Positions 56,981 to 64,000 of a DNA stretch of 64,000 nt are shown one piece after another. The position numbers were made by a program, and so were the translations under genes. This DNA is from CAMYMQ01 sp963730305 (GTDB lineage Bacteria > Pseudomonadota > Alphaproteobacteria > Bin65), in assembly GCA_963730305.1 (NCBI GenBank), contig CAVSRB010000003.1, forward strand, positions 496,001 to 560,000. The letters run 5' to 3'. Position 1 is the first letter of the stretch; each line of letters begins with the position of its first letter. Below the pieces are notes generated by a model that did not search any database, had not been told where the DNA came from, and saw nothing but the letters and a program-made list of their open reading frames with translations.

Positions 56981-57896
56981 TCAGTCGAGTTCCGCGAGCC
57001 GTTCGTGCGCCGCCGCGACAGCGCCGGCCCGGCAACCGACGCCGCGCCACACGTCGCCGGTCCGGGCCAGGCGGCGGAAGATGTTGGTGATCGCGTACTT
57101 GCGCGGCGACAGCGCCCCGGCAAGGGCCTCGTCCCAGCGAGCGGCGCCGCCACCGGCGACCGCCGATCGCCCGCACCCCGTAGGGGGCGACTGCGGTCTG
57201 GCCGTAAGCATTGCGCAGGTAGTCCAGGAACACCCGATCGCCGCGCTTGTCCTTGCGCTGCTCGACGGTCACCAGCCGATCGTGGCGCACGGCCAGGTGC
57301 TCGGCGACGGCCCGGGCGAAGTCGCGGGCGGTATCGAAGTCGGCGCTGCGGTCCAGCGGCACCAGCACGTGGAGACCGCGCGAGCCGGTGGTCTTGACGA
57401 AGCTGGGCAGGTCCAGGTCGTCGAACAGCCGGCGCAGCAGCCGGGCCGCCTTCTGGACCTTGGCGAAGTCGCCGTCCGACGGATCGAGGTCGAGGATCAG
57501 CTGGTCCGGGCGGTCGGGCTCGTCGCAGCGGCTCAGGCCCAGGTGCGGGGTGATGCAGCCCTGGTTGGCGAGGTAGACCAGCGTCGCCGGCTCGTTGGCG
57601 ACCACGTAGGTGACCGTGCCGTCCGCCTTGGCGAGCTCGACCCGGTCGATCCAGTCGGGGAAACTGTCCGGGATGTCCTTCTGGAAGAAGCCTTCGCCGG
57701 CGATACCGTCGGGGAAGCGCTGCATGCTCAGGGGCCGGTCGCGGAAGTGCCGGAGCGCGTCGTCGGCGATCCGGCGGTAATAGTCGACCAGGTCACCCTT
57801 GGTCAGGTCAGCGGCGGGGAACATGACCTTGTCGAGGTTCGACAGCTCGATGCGCCGGCCGCCGACCGTGACCGTCTTGGTGGTGCGCCTAGCCAT
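56981..57896 (-). CDS. ligD: LigD polymerase domain (primase-like), with an apparent +1 frameshift
   Basis: About 304 residues after repair, from ATG 57896. L-S-N-L-D-K-V-M-F-P-A-A-D-L-T-K-G-D-L-V, then L-I-L-D-L-D-P-S-D (metal-binding Asp pair) and T-T-G-S-R-G-L-H-V-L-V-P-L are polymerase-domain motifs. The frame breaks after G-V-R-A; one extra base at about 57161-57166 restores A-R-W-D-E-A-L-A and F-R-R-L-A-R-T-G-D to the stop at 56981. It fills or adds nucleotides at broken DNA ends in non-homologous end joining. Overlaps the ligase frame by 8 bases. Confidence 0.9.
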
Positions 57897-58896
57897 CGGG
57901 CGCTTCGCGGACGACGTCCTGAGCCGCCTTGTCGTCGCGCAGCCCGAGAAAGCGGGGGTGACGCAACTTGTGGTCGCGGGTCCATTCGGTGAAGCCGGCC
58001 TGGGCGACCAATTCGGGCGCGACGAAATGGACGCCCGTCTCGTCCACCGGCTCGTAGAAAGGCGAGCTGTCCTGTTCGAGCGCGTCGAGCCTGCCACGCA
58101 GCGTGCGGAGCATGTCGTCGTCGAAGCCCGTTCCGATCTTGCCGGCATAGCGCAGCTTGCCGTCCTCGTAGAAGCCGACCAGCAGCGCACCGAAACCGAT
58201 CCGGCCGCCTTGCGGCTCGGTGAAGCCGCCGACGACCAGCTCCTGGTCGTTGACGCACTTGAACTTGAGCCATTTGCGGGTCCGCCCGTGCCGGTACCGG
58301 CTCGTCCCGTCCTTGGCAATCACGCCTTCCCAGCCCTTGTCGCAGGCCTCGCGGTGATAGGCGACGCCGTGCTCGCGCCGATGAGCGGTGAAGCGGACGC
58401 GGTTGTCGAAAGACAGCCCCGCGCGCAGCAGCGCCTTGCGCGTCGTCAGCGGCAGGGCGTCGAGCGCATAGCCGCCGGCGACCAGGATGTCGAACACGTA
58501 GAGGTAGACCGCGATCCGGCTCGCTCGGGCACGCGCCGCGTCCTGTATGCCGATCCGGCCCTGGAGCCGGGCGAAGCTGGTCCGGTTGCCCTCGAAGGCG
58601 ACGATCTCGCCGTCGATCACGAAGTCGCCCCGCTGCGACTCGAGCGCCTCGACGATCTCGGGATAGGTGCCGCTCAGGTCCTTCTCGTTGCGGGAATAGA
58701 GGGTCACCGCGCCGTCCTTCCTGACCGCGATCACCCGCTCGCCGTCGAACTTGCGCTCGAAGATCCAGTCGGGATCGTCGAAATAATCCTCGGTCAAGGT
58801 GGCCAGGGCCGGTACGACGAAACCGGGCTCCGCCTCGGGGCAGGCGCCGTCGCCGCAGCAGTCGCGCAGCCGTTCGGCAAAGCCGCGGTCAACCAT
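57889..58896 (-). CDS. ligD: LigD ATP-dependent DNA ligase domain
   Basis: 335 residues from ATG 58896. Nucleotidyltransferase motifs: adenylated lysine in E-R-K-F-D-G-E-R near residue 50, F-V-I-D-G-E-I-V-A-F (motif III), E-G-V-I-A-K-D-G (motif IV) and W-L-K-F-K-C (motif V). It seals double-strand breaks. The domain order phosphoesterase, ligase, polymerase, all on one strand, equals that of fused Pseudomonas-type LigD, but here the three are in three frames joined by 8-base overlaps. Either three coupled genes or one gene with base errors. Confidence 0.92.
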   Translation of the reverse strand: MVDRGFAERLRDCCGDGACPEAEPGFVVPALATLTEDYFDDPDWIFERKFDGERVIAVRKDGAVTLYSRNEKDLSGTYPEIVEALESQRGDFVIDGEIVAFEGNRTSFARLQGRIGIQDAARARASRIAVYLYVFDILVAGGYALDALPLTTRKALLRAGLSFDNRVRFTAHRREHGVAYHREACDKGWEGVIAKDGTSRYRHGRTRKWLKFKCVNDQELVVGGFTEPQGGRIGFGALLVGFYEDGKLRYAGKIGTGFDDDMLRTLRGRLDALEQDSSPFYEPVDETGVHFVAPELVAQAGFTEWTRDHKLRHPRFLGLRDDKAAQDVVREAPDG

Positions 58897-59470
58897 CGGA
58901 TTCGGCCTTGCGGATCTCGTGCATCGTCCGCCCCGAGGTTGCCGAGCGGTTCTCGACGCTCGCCGGCTTGCGCCGGGCGTCGGCCGCGTCGTCCTTCATC
59001 TTGATCAACAGCCAGTTGTCGCCGTCCTTCTTGCCGGTCCGCACGAGCGCGTACTTGCCCTTGATGCGGTCGCCGCACAGCTCGACCTCGATCTGGCCGT
59101 CCTCGTACTGGTCCTCCAGCGGGGCCTCCTTGACGTTCTTCATCGGCCCGATGTCGAAGATCATGACCGTGCCGGCGCCATACTGGCCCTCGGGGATCAC
59201 GCCCTCGAAGCCGCCATAGGCGATCGGGTGGTCCTCGGTCTCGATCGCCAGCCGCTTCTCGCGGGGATCGAGCGACGGGCCCTTGGGCACGGCCCAGGAC
59301 TTGAGCGCGCCGCCGATCTCGAGCCGCAGGTCGAAATGCAGGCTCGACGCATCGTGCTTCTGGATCACGAACATCGGCCTGGCCTCGATCGGGCGCTTGC
59401 CGTCGAAGGGTTCCGGGGTTTTGCCCCGGTTGCGCTTGCTCTGGTAGGTGCCGGTCGTGGAGGTCGTCAT
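58889..59470 (-). CDS. ligD: LigD 3'-phosphoesterase domain
   Basis: 193 residues from ATG 59470. F-V-I-Q-K-H-D-A-S-S-L-H-F-D-L-R-L-E near residue 35 carries the metal-binding His, Asp and Arg of the PE domain; H-P-I-A-Y-G-G-F-E-G-V-I-P and Y-G-A-G-T-V near 85-98 are also conserved. It removes 3'-phosphates and ribonucleotides at DNA ends. Ends A-E-S-D-G at 58889, overlapping ATG of the ligase gene. The usual partner gene for Ku is not in this window. Confidence 0.92.
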   Translation of the reverse strand: MTTSTTGTYQSKRNRGKTPEPFDGKRPIEARPMFVIQKHDASSLHFDLRLEIGGALKSWAVPKGPSLDPREKRLAIETEDHPIAYGGFEGVIPEGQYGAGTVMIFDIGPMKNVKEAPLEDQYEDGQIEVELCGDRIKGKYALVRTGKKDGDNWLLIKMKDDAADARRKPASVENRSATSGRTMHEIRKAESDG

Positions 59471-59516
59471 CGTTCCGTCGCATCCGCGTCTTCAGCCGGA
59501 ATTCCGGACCACAGTG

Positions 59517-59954
59517 TCACCGAAAGTAGGCCGGCGCGACTTCACCTATGAAAATCTCGGCGCCCTTGGGCCCGATCCCCTTGAATTCCTGGATGGCCTT
59601 GCGCAGCGCCGCTTCGTCGTCGCAGGCGGTGACCAGGTTGCGCAGCTTGCCGCCATACTCCTCCTCGACCTTGCGGCTCGCGGCGATCAGGCGCGAGGCG
59701 GTGGATTCGTCGTAGCGCTTGTAGTGTGCCTCGCCGAGCAGCTTGACCAGCCGCTGCCAGCCGGCGTCGCGGATCCGCTCGGGCGTGTCGGCCTTGTTCT
59801 CCTTCAGGGCGCGGAAGGCGGCCGCCGCGATCTCCTGCTGCACGGGCTTGCTGAACAGGATGACGCAGATCAGCCAGTGGAACAGGGCGCGCTCGCGGCG
59901 CGAGGCGACGTCGATGCCGAGGTCGGCGGCGGTAACGCGGGCTTGGTCGGCCAT
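59517..59954 (-). CDS. small HhH-motif protein, endonuclease III-like
   Basis: 145 residues from ATG 59954 (the frame extends upstream into a Pro/Arg stretch, discarded). The C-terminal F-K-G-I-G-P-K-G-A-E-I-F resembles the HhH DNA-binding motif of base-excision repair glycosylases. The catalytic Lys and the iron-sulfur cysteines of EndoIII are absent and the protein is shorter, so it probably binds DNA without that activity. Placed just upstream of ligD genes on the same strand, which supports a DNA repair role. Confidence 0.65.
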   Translation of the reverse strand: MADQARVTAADLGIDVASRRERALFHWLICVILFSKPVQQEIAAAAFRALKENKADTPERIRDAGWQRLVKLLGEAHYKRYDESTASRLIAASRKVEEEYGGKLRNLVTACDDEAALRKAIQEFKGIGPKGAEIFIGEVAPAYFR

Positions 59955-60155
59955 TGTCCGGCCCCTGCCGGCCTTGGCCGGCGCTAACGGTGGCGGCCGC
60001 ACCGGCAACGGCCCGTACGCCTCCATCGCGACGGGCTTCCGGGCGGCTCTCGCTGGCCGACCCTGCCCGCCGGATTTGGCGAGACCATGACGGTCCGCCG
60101 CCGCGCCGGGGCCCGTTGCGCGAGCCCCGGCGACGCAACGCCCTATTCGGCCGCC

Positions 60156-61508
60156 CTACTCGGCGGCGTCGCGCAGGTGGGTCATCGACGGGTCGATGAC
60201 GTCGGCGACGTGCGAGGTGCGCAGCGGGATGTCGCCCTCGATGCCGGTGACCGTGACCACGCCCGGATATTTCGGCTCGCCGATCGCCGCCGCCTGCTCG
60301 GCGTGGGTCTTGCCGAGCGCGCGCGGCTGCTTCTTGTAGGACGGCAGGCCGTCGGCCTCGCGGAAGTGCGGGATGACCTCCTCGGCGGTGATCTGCAGGC
60401 TCTTCATCACCATCCATTCCGGCATCGGACCGAACACCCCGCCGGCGCCGATGATGCCGCCCACGCCCATGTCCTCGACATATTCCTTGGCGAGGATGTC
60501 GATCACCGTCTGCGGCGAGCCGACGATGATGTAGCGGTCCTTGACCAGCTCGTCATAGCTGAGCTCGCAGTGGGGCTTGAGGCCGTACTTGATGCGCGCG
60601 CCGAGGAAGTTGACGAAGGATTCGGCCGTCGAGTAGCCCGGCGGCACGTGATAGTGCTCCGGATGGCGCAGGCCGGTATTGAACAGCCAGCTCAGATACC
60701 CCTTCGCCTCGCGATGGGCCTGCTCGTCGGTCTCGGCGACGTAGACGGGCACGGTCGCCGACATCTGCTTGGGCGACGCCTGGTAGCCGAACTCCTCCTC
60801 CGCGAACTTGCGGTAGGCGTCGAAGTTGAGCTTGGCGAACCAGCTCGGCGTGTAGACCGTCATGTAGTGGTACTTGAGCTCGGCGCACTTGCGGACGGTG
60901 TCCATCGAGCCGATGCCGGGGATCCAGATCGGCGGATGCGGCTTCTGCAGCGGCAGCGGCAACGGGTTGACGTTGGGGATGTGCCAGTTGTCGCCCTCCC
61001 ACACGAAGGGCCCCGGCTCGGTCCACGCCTTGATGATCAGGTCGTGGGCCTCCCAGAACCGCTCGCGGGCGAAGGCGGGGTTCACCGGCTGGCTGAAATA
61101 CTCCATGCCGGTGCCGACGACGAAGCCGGAGATGATCCGCCCGCCCGAGATGACGTCGAGCATCGCCACCTCTTCGGCCACCCGCACCGGGTTGGCGAAC
61201 AGCGGCAGCGCGTTGCCGATCATGCCGACCGGGATCTCGCTGGTCCGCGCGACGATGTTCATCGCGGTCAGGTTGGGCGCCGGCTGCAGGCTGTAGTAGG
61301 TGCAGTGGTGCTCGTTCAACAGCGTGCCGTCGTAACCGAACCGCTCGGCCGCCACCGAGGCGTTGAGCGCGCTGGTGTAGACCTGGTGGGCCAGCTTGGG
61401 GTCGAAATACTTGTTCGACATGGTGACCCACTTGGAATCCTCCTCGTCGTTGGAGGGGACGTAGGGGTAGTGGATCGTGTTGAAGACGTAGAAATCGAGG
61501 GTGTTCAT
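60156..61508 (-). CDS. luciferase-like flavin-dependent monooxygenase (LLM class)
   Basis: 450 residues from ATG 61508. Bacterial luciferase/F420 alpha/beta-barrel family: G-Y-D-G-T-L-L-N-E-H-H near residue 59, V-A-E-E-V-A-M-L-D-V, G-G-R-I-I-S-G-F-V-V-G-T-G-M-E-Y, Q-K-P-H-P-P-I-W. These enzymes use reduced FMN (or F420) and O2 to oxidise alkanes, terpenoids, ketones or sulfonates. A 60-residue C-terminal extension goes beyond the other copy in this window. Encoded 4 bases after the hydrolase gene, so both are one operon. Confidence 0.92.
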   Translation of the reverse strand: MNTLDFYVFNTIHYPYVPSNDEEDSKWVTMSNKYFDPKLAHQVYTSALNASVAAERFGYDGTLLNEHHCTYYSLQPAPNLTAMNIVARTSEIPVGMIGNALPLFANPVRVAEEVAMLDVISGGRIISGFVVGTGMEYFSQPVNPAFARERFWEAHDLIIKAWTEPGPFVWEGDNWHIPNVNPLPLPLQKPHPPIWIPGIGSMDTVRKCAELKYHYMTVYTPSWFAKLNFDAYRKFAEEEFGYQASPKQMSATVPVYVAETDEQAHREAKGYLSWLFNTGLRHPEHYHVPPGYSTAESFVNFLGARIKYGLKPHCELSYDELVKDRYIIVGSPQTVIDILAKEYVEDMGVGGIIGAGGVFGPMPEWMVMKSLQITAEEVIPHFREADGLPSYKKQPRALGKTHAEQAAAIGEPKYPGVVTVTGIEGDIPLRTSHVADVIDPSMTHLRDAAE

Positions 61509-61512
61509 CGTC

Positions 61513-62337
61513 TCAGACCCCCTTCACGAAGGTGGAGATGGCGTCGGCCGTGGCGTCCGGCTGCTCGGCGATCAGGGCGTGGCCGCAATCCGGGATGGTC
61601 ACCGACTTGGCGTTGGGCAGCGCTTCGATGAAGCTCTGGGCGATCTGGTCCGGGACCAGCCGGTCCTCGCCGGCGCGCAGCACCTGCGATGGACAGGTCA
61701 CGCGGCCCAGCCGCCGGGCGAGCTGGATGTTGTAGCGCGGCGTCCACAGCATCTTGGCGACCGCGATCCCCTCCCCGAACAGGAAGCCGATCTCGTCGAG
61801 GCCGTTCTCCTCGTTGGGCAGGAACGGCTCCATCTTTTCGGGGTAGTTGAACAGCTTGCCCATGATCTTCTCCGGGCCGAGCTCGAACAGGTCGGGGCCG
61901 AGCGCCGTGCCCTTGAGGCCGACCGGCGTGATCAGGGTCAGGCTCTTGATCGCGTCGGGGTAGTAGCTGGCGAACTCGGCCGCGATCCAGCCGCCCATCG
62001 AGTAGCCGACCAGGTGAACGTCCTTGAGGCCCATCGCCCGGAAGAACTCGTGGTAGTGGATCACCGCGTCCTGGATGCCGCGCAGCCACTCCGGCATCGG
62101 CGTCGAGCCGCAGCCGGGATGCTCGGGGCAGATCAGGTCGACCGACTGGGACAGCCGATCGTACATCGGCAGCCACATGCGGGTCATGCCGGCGCCGTGC
62201 AGGAACACGACCGTCTCGCCCGAGCCCTTGCGGCGGTAGGCGGTCGGATGCCCGGCGACGTCGATCCAGTCGGGTTCCGTGTAATAGCTCTTGGGCCGGG
62301 GAACGGCCGGCCGCTCGATGGTCGCAGTCCCTTCCAT
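61513..62337 (-). CDS. alpha/beta hydrolase
   Basis: 274 residues from ATG 62337. Oxyanion segment F-L-H-G-A-G near residue 46, nucleophile Ser in G-Y-S-M-G-G-W near 114, acid and D-C-G-H-A-L-I-A-E-Q-P with the catalytic His near 250. Resembles meta-cleavage or epoxide-type hydrolases. In an operon with the luciferase-like monooxygenase, where a plausible job is to hydrolyse the oxygenated (ester or lactone) product; this is inference. Confidence 0.9.
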   Translation of the reverse strand: MEGTATIERPAVPRPKSYYTEPDWIDVAGHPTAYRRKGSGETVVFLHGAGMTRMWLPMYDRLSQSVDLICPEHPGCGSTPMPEWLRGIQDAVIHYHEFFRAMGLKDVHLVGYSMGGWIAAEFASYYPDAIKSLTLITPVGLKGTALGPDLFELGPEKIMGKLFNYPEKMEPFLPNEENGLDEIGFLFGEGIAVAKMLWTPRYNIQLARRLGRVTCPSQVLRAGEDRLVPDQIAQSFIEALPNAKSVTIPDCGHALIAEQPDATADAISTFVKGV

Positions 62338-62404
62338 GATGCTGGTACTCCCTAGACCTTGTTCGGCGTGCGGACACCATAGCCGCGCCCCGGGACCCGC
62401 CGTC

Positions 62405-62520
62405 ACCTATCGAAGGGAAGGCCTTCGACCGCGATTGGCCGGCCGGCGCGGCGAGACCCCCGCCCAGGCGCCGCGACCCCAGCGATGCAGCCCGTTCGGC
62501 GCGACTATCTTTCGATAGGT
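62405..62520. promoter_or_regulatory. paired inverted motif in the divergent control region
   Basis: ACCTATCGAA (62405-62414) and TTCGATAGGT (62511-62520) are perfect reverse complements 96 bases apart in the 320-base gap between the two operons. The right copy is part of the perfect palindrome CTATC-TTTC-GATAG at 62505-62518. This looks like two binding sites for one regulator, facing each operon. The regulator is not in the window. Confidence 0.66.
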
Positions 62521-62657
62521 CCGCTGCAAGGGCGGGGCCGAATAGTATTCTGGAGTTGCCAGCGCCAGTCGAGCACGGACGGACGGTACCGTTGCGTTGT
62601 CCTGCACGGGATGACAGGTTGGCCCGAGAGCGCGGCGAACGGCTACGAGAGGTAGCG

Positions 62658-63824
62658 ATGAGCGACTATCGCTTCAATTTCATGCATTTCATGCCCTACA
62701 TCCACCTGCCGGAGGGGCATAAGGAATATCCGTCGCTCTGGGTCGATTTTCCGAACAAGTTCTTCGATCCGGAAAAGGCCCACGACCTCTATCACCGGTA
62801 TGTCGGCGAACTCGCCCTGGCCGACGAGCTGGGCTTCGACGGCGTGGTGATCAACGAGCACCACAACACGTCCTACTCGATGATGGCGACACCCAACATC
62901 ATTGCCGGAATGCTCGTCCCGCACATCAAGCGGGCCCGCATCTGCGTGTGGGGCACGCCGCCGAACCTGGAATATCCCAACCGGCTGGCGGAGGAATACG
63001 CGACGCTGGACGTGCTGACCAAGGGCCGGCTCGAGATCGCCCTGCCGCTGGGTACGGGCATGGAGTACTGGGCCAACCCGATCAATCCGACCACCGCCCG
63101 CGACCGGTTCCGCGAGAGCGTCGACATCATGGTCAAGGCGTGGACCGAGGACGGGCCGACGACCTACTACGGCGACTTCTACACCTACCGCTACCTCAAT
63201 ACCTGGCCACGGCCGTACCAGAAGCCGCACCCGCCCTGCTACGTGGTCGGCACGGGCAGCCCTGAGACGGTGGAATTCGCGGCGCGGCTGGGCTTCGGCT
63301 ATTCGGCCGTGTTCGTCACCCACCAGCGGGCCGAGGAGCTCAACAACACGCTGCGCGAGCGGGCCGCCGAGTATGGCCACGAAATCCGTCCGGAACAGCT
63401 GCCGCTGGGGGTGATGGCCTACGTCGCCGAAACCGACGAGCAGGCCGAGCGCGAATACGTCGAACACATCCGTTTCTTCTTCGAAGACGGCATGCGCACC
63501 ACGCCGCGGTATCTGGCGCCACCGGGCTACATCTCGGTCGAGCAGCTCAAGATCAGGGCGGCGATGGCCGACAAGATGCACGGCGGCTTCGACCTCAACA
63601 CGGTGAGCGGATCGTTCTTCGTCACCTTCGGGACGCCGGAGAAGGTCGCCAACCAGATCGGCGAATGGGCCGAGCGGATGGGCACCAACCACATCAACGG
63701 CCAGCTCCATCTCGGCAACATGCCGCACTGGAAGACGGTCAAGAACCTGACGCTGTTCGCCGAGGAGGTCATCCCGCGCCTGCGGTCGACCGGCGGCGGA
63801 ACCGCCCAGGCGGCCGCGGAATAA
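62658..63824 (+). CDS. luciferase-like flavin-dependent monooxygenase (second copy)
   Basis: 388 residues from ATG 62658, with GAGAGGTAGCG upstream. Same architecture as the LLM enzyme at 60156-61508: G-F-D-G-V-V-I-N-E-H-H, L-A-E-E-Y-A-T-L-D-V, L-G-T-G-M-E-Y-W-A-N-P-I-N-P-T, Q-K-P-H-P-P-C-Y. The two are clear paralogues with different N- and C-termini and different linker lengths, so they probably take related but distinct substrates. It is followed by a second hydrolase 13 bases on. Confidence 0.92.
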   Translation: MSDYRFNFMHFMPYIHLPEGHKEYPSLWVDFPNKFFDPEKAHDLYHRYVGELALADELGFDGVVINEHHNTSYSMMATPNIIAGMLVPHIKRARICVWGTPPNLEYPNRLAEEYATLDVLTKGRLEIALPLGTGMEYWANPINPTTARDRFRESVDIMVKAWTEDGPTTYYGDFYTYRYLNTWPRPYQKPHPPCYVVGTGSPETVEFAARLGFGYSAVFVTHQRAEELNNTLRERAAEYGHEIRPEQLPLGVMAYVAETDEQAEREYVEHIRFFFEDGMRTTPRYLAPPGYISVEQLKIRAAMADKMHGGFDLNTVSGSFFVTFGTPEKVANQIGEWAERMGTNHINGQLHLGNMPHWKTVKNLTLFAEEVIPRLRSTGGGTAQAAAE

Positions 63825-63837
63825 GGCGAACCGAGCA

Positions 63838-64000
63838 ATGTCTGGCAAAGTGACTTCCTTCGACCGCGAAACCCACACCGTCAACGGCGTCGAGATCGTC
63901 ATGCTGACCGCCGGCGAGGGTGATCCCCTGGTCTTCTTCCATGGCGCCGGGACCTTCCACGGCTTCGATTTCGCGCTGCCCTGGGCCGAGAACCGCCGCG
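63838..64000 (+). CDS. alpha/beta hydrolase, 3' end beyond the window
   Basis: 54 residues visible from ATG 63838. The start of an alpha/beta hydrolase is recognisable from V-N-G-V-E-I-V-M-L-T-A-G-E-G-D-P-L-V-F-F-H-G-A-G, the strand before and the oxyanion-hole H-G-A-G. It mirrors the hydrolase at 61513-62337. Catalytic Ser and His lie beyond the end. Confidence 0.83.
   Translation, partial: MSGKVTSFDRETHTVNGVEIVMLTAGEGDPLVFFHGAGTFHGFDFALPWAENRR

Overview
The window is a high-GC chromosomal segment of an alphaproteobacterium, probably near the Rhodospirillales (the class is fairly sure from gene order, the order is a guess). The evidence is a complete division and cell-wall (dcw) cluster running from mraZ to ftsZ, followed by lpxC, bamD, recN and ligA in the usual alphaproteobacterial order. 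FtsZ has a long linker and a C-terminal peptide of alphaproteobacterial type. I see no rRNA, tRNA, CRISPR array, prophage or insertion sequence.

Layout. 1-18590: mraZ (5' truncated), rsmH, ftsL, ftsI, murE, murF, mraY, murD, ftsW, murG, murC, murB, ddl, ftsQ, ftsA, ftsZ, all on the + strand and mostly joined by 4-base stop/start overlaps. Together they make lipid II from UDP-MurNAc and build the divisome. 18860-25103: lpxC (lipid A), bamD (outer-membrane assembly), recN and ligA (DNA repair and replication). 25120-34000: accessory genes, namely a LysR regulator divergent from an MFS transporter, a DUF6064-like membrane protein, an exported aldo/keto reductase, aminopeptidase P, an exported intradiol dioxygenase, a lipoprotein, prmA and a DsbA-fold isomerase. 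34068-46842: kup potassium transporter, an exported hydrolase coupled to a UvrD/PcrA helicase, a ClC channel with CBS domains, mlaA-mlaC (outer-membrane lipid asymmetry), a two-part unknown protein and ettA. 46843-56917: small exported or unknown proteins, two repeat elements, and a minus-strand operon metE-like / membrane adenylate cyclase / metY; then a Crp/Fnr regulator divergent from a lipoprotein. 56981-59954: LigD split into polymerase, ligase and phosphoesterase frames, plus a small HhH protein. 60156-64000: two divergent pairs, each a luciferase-like flavin monooxygenase with an alpha/beta hydrolase, around a shared control region.

The strongest overall signal is technical. At least twelve conserved genes or gene parts are interrupted by what looks in every case like exactly one extra base (ftsA, ftsZ twice, lysR, MFS, aldo/keto reductase twice, dioxygenase, exported hydrolase, pcrA, clcA, ligD). 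Essential genes are among them and removing one base restores textbook C-termini, so this is probably an insertion-biased sequencing or assembly error, not gene decay. Coordinates below span the repaired genes.

The most interesting biology is the duplicated monooxygenase/hydrolase locus with a perfect palindrome between the divergent arms, and the adenylate cyclase embedded and translationally coupled inside a methionine operon.
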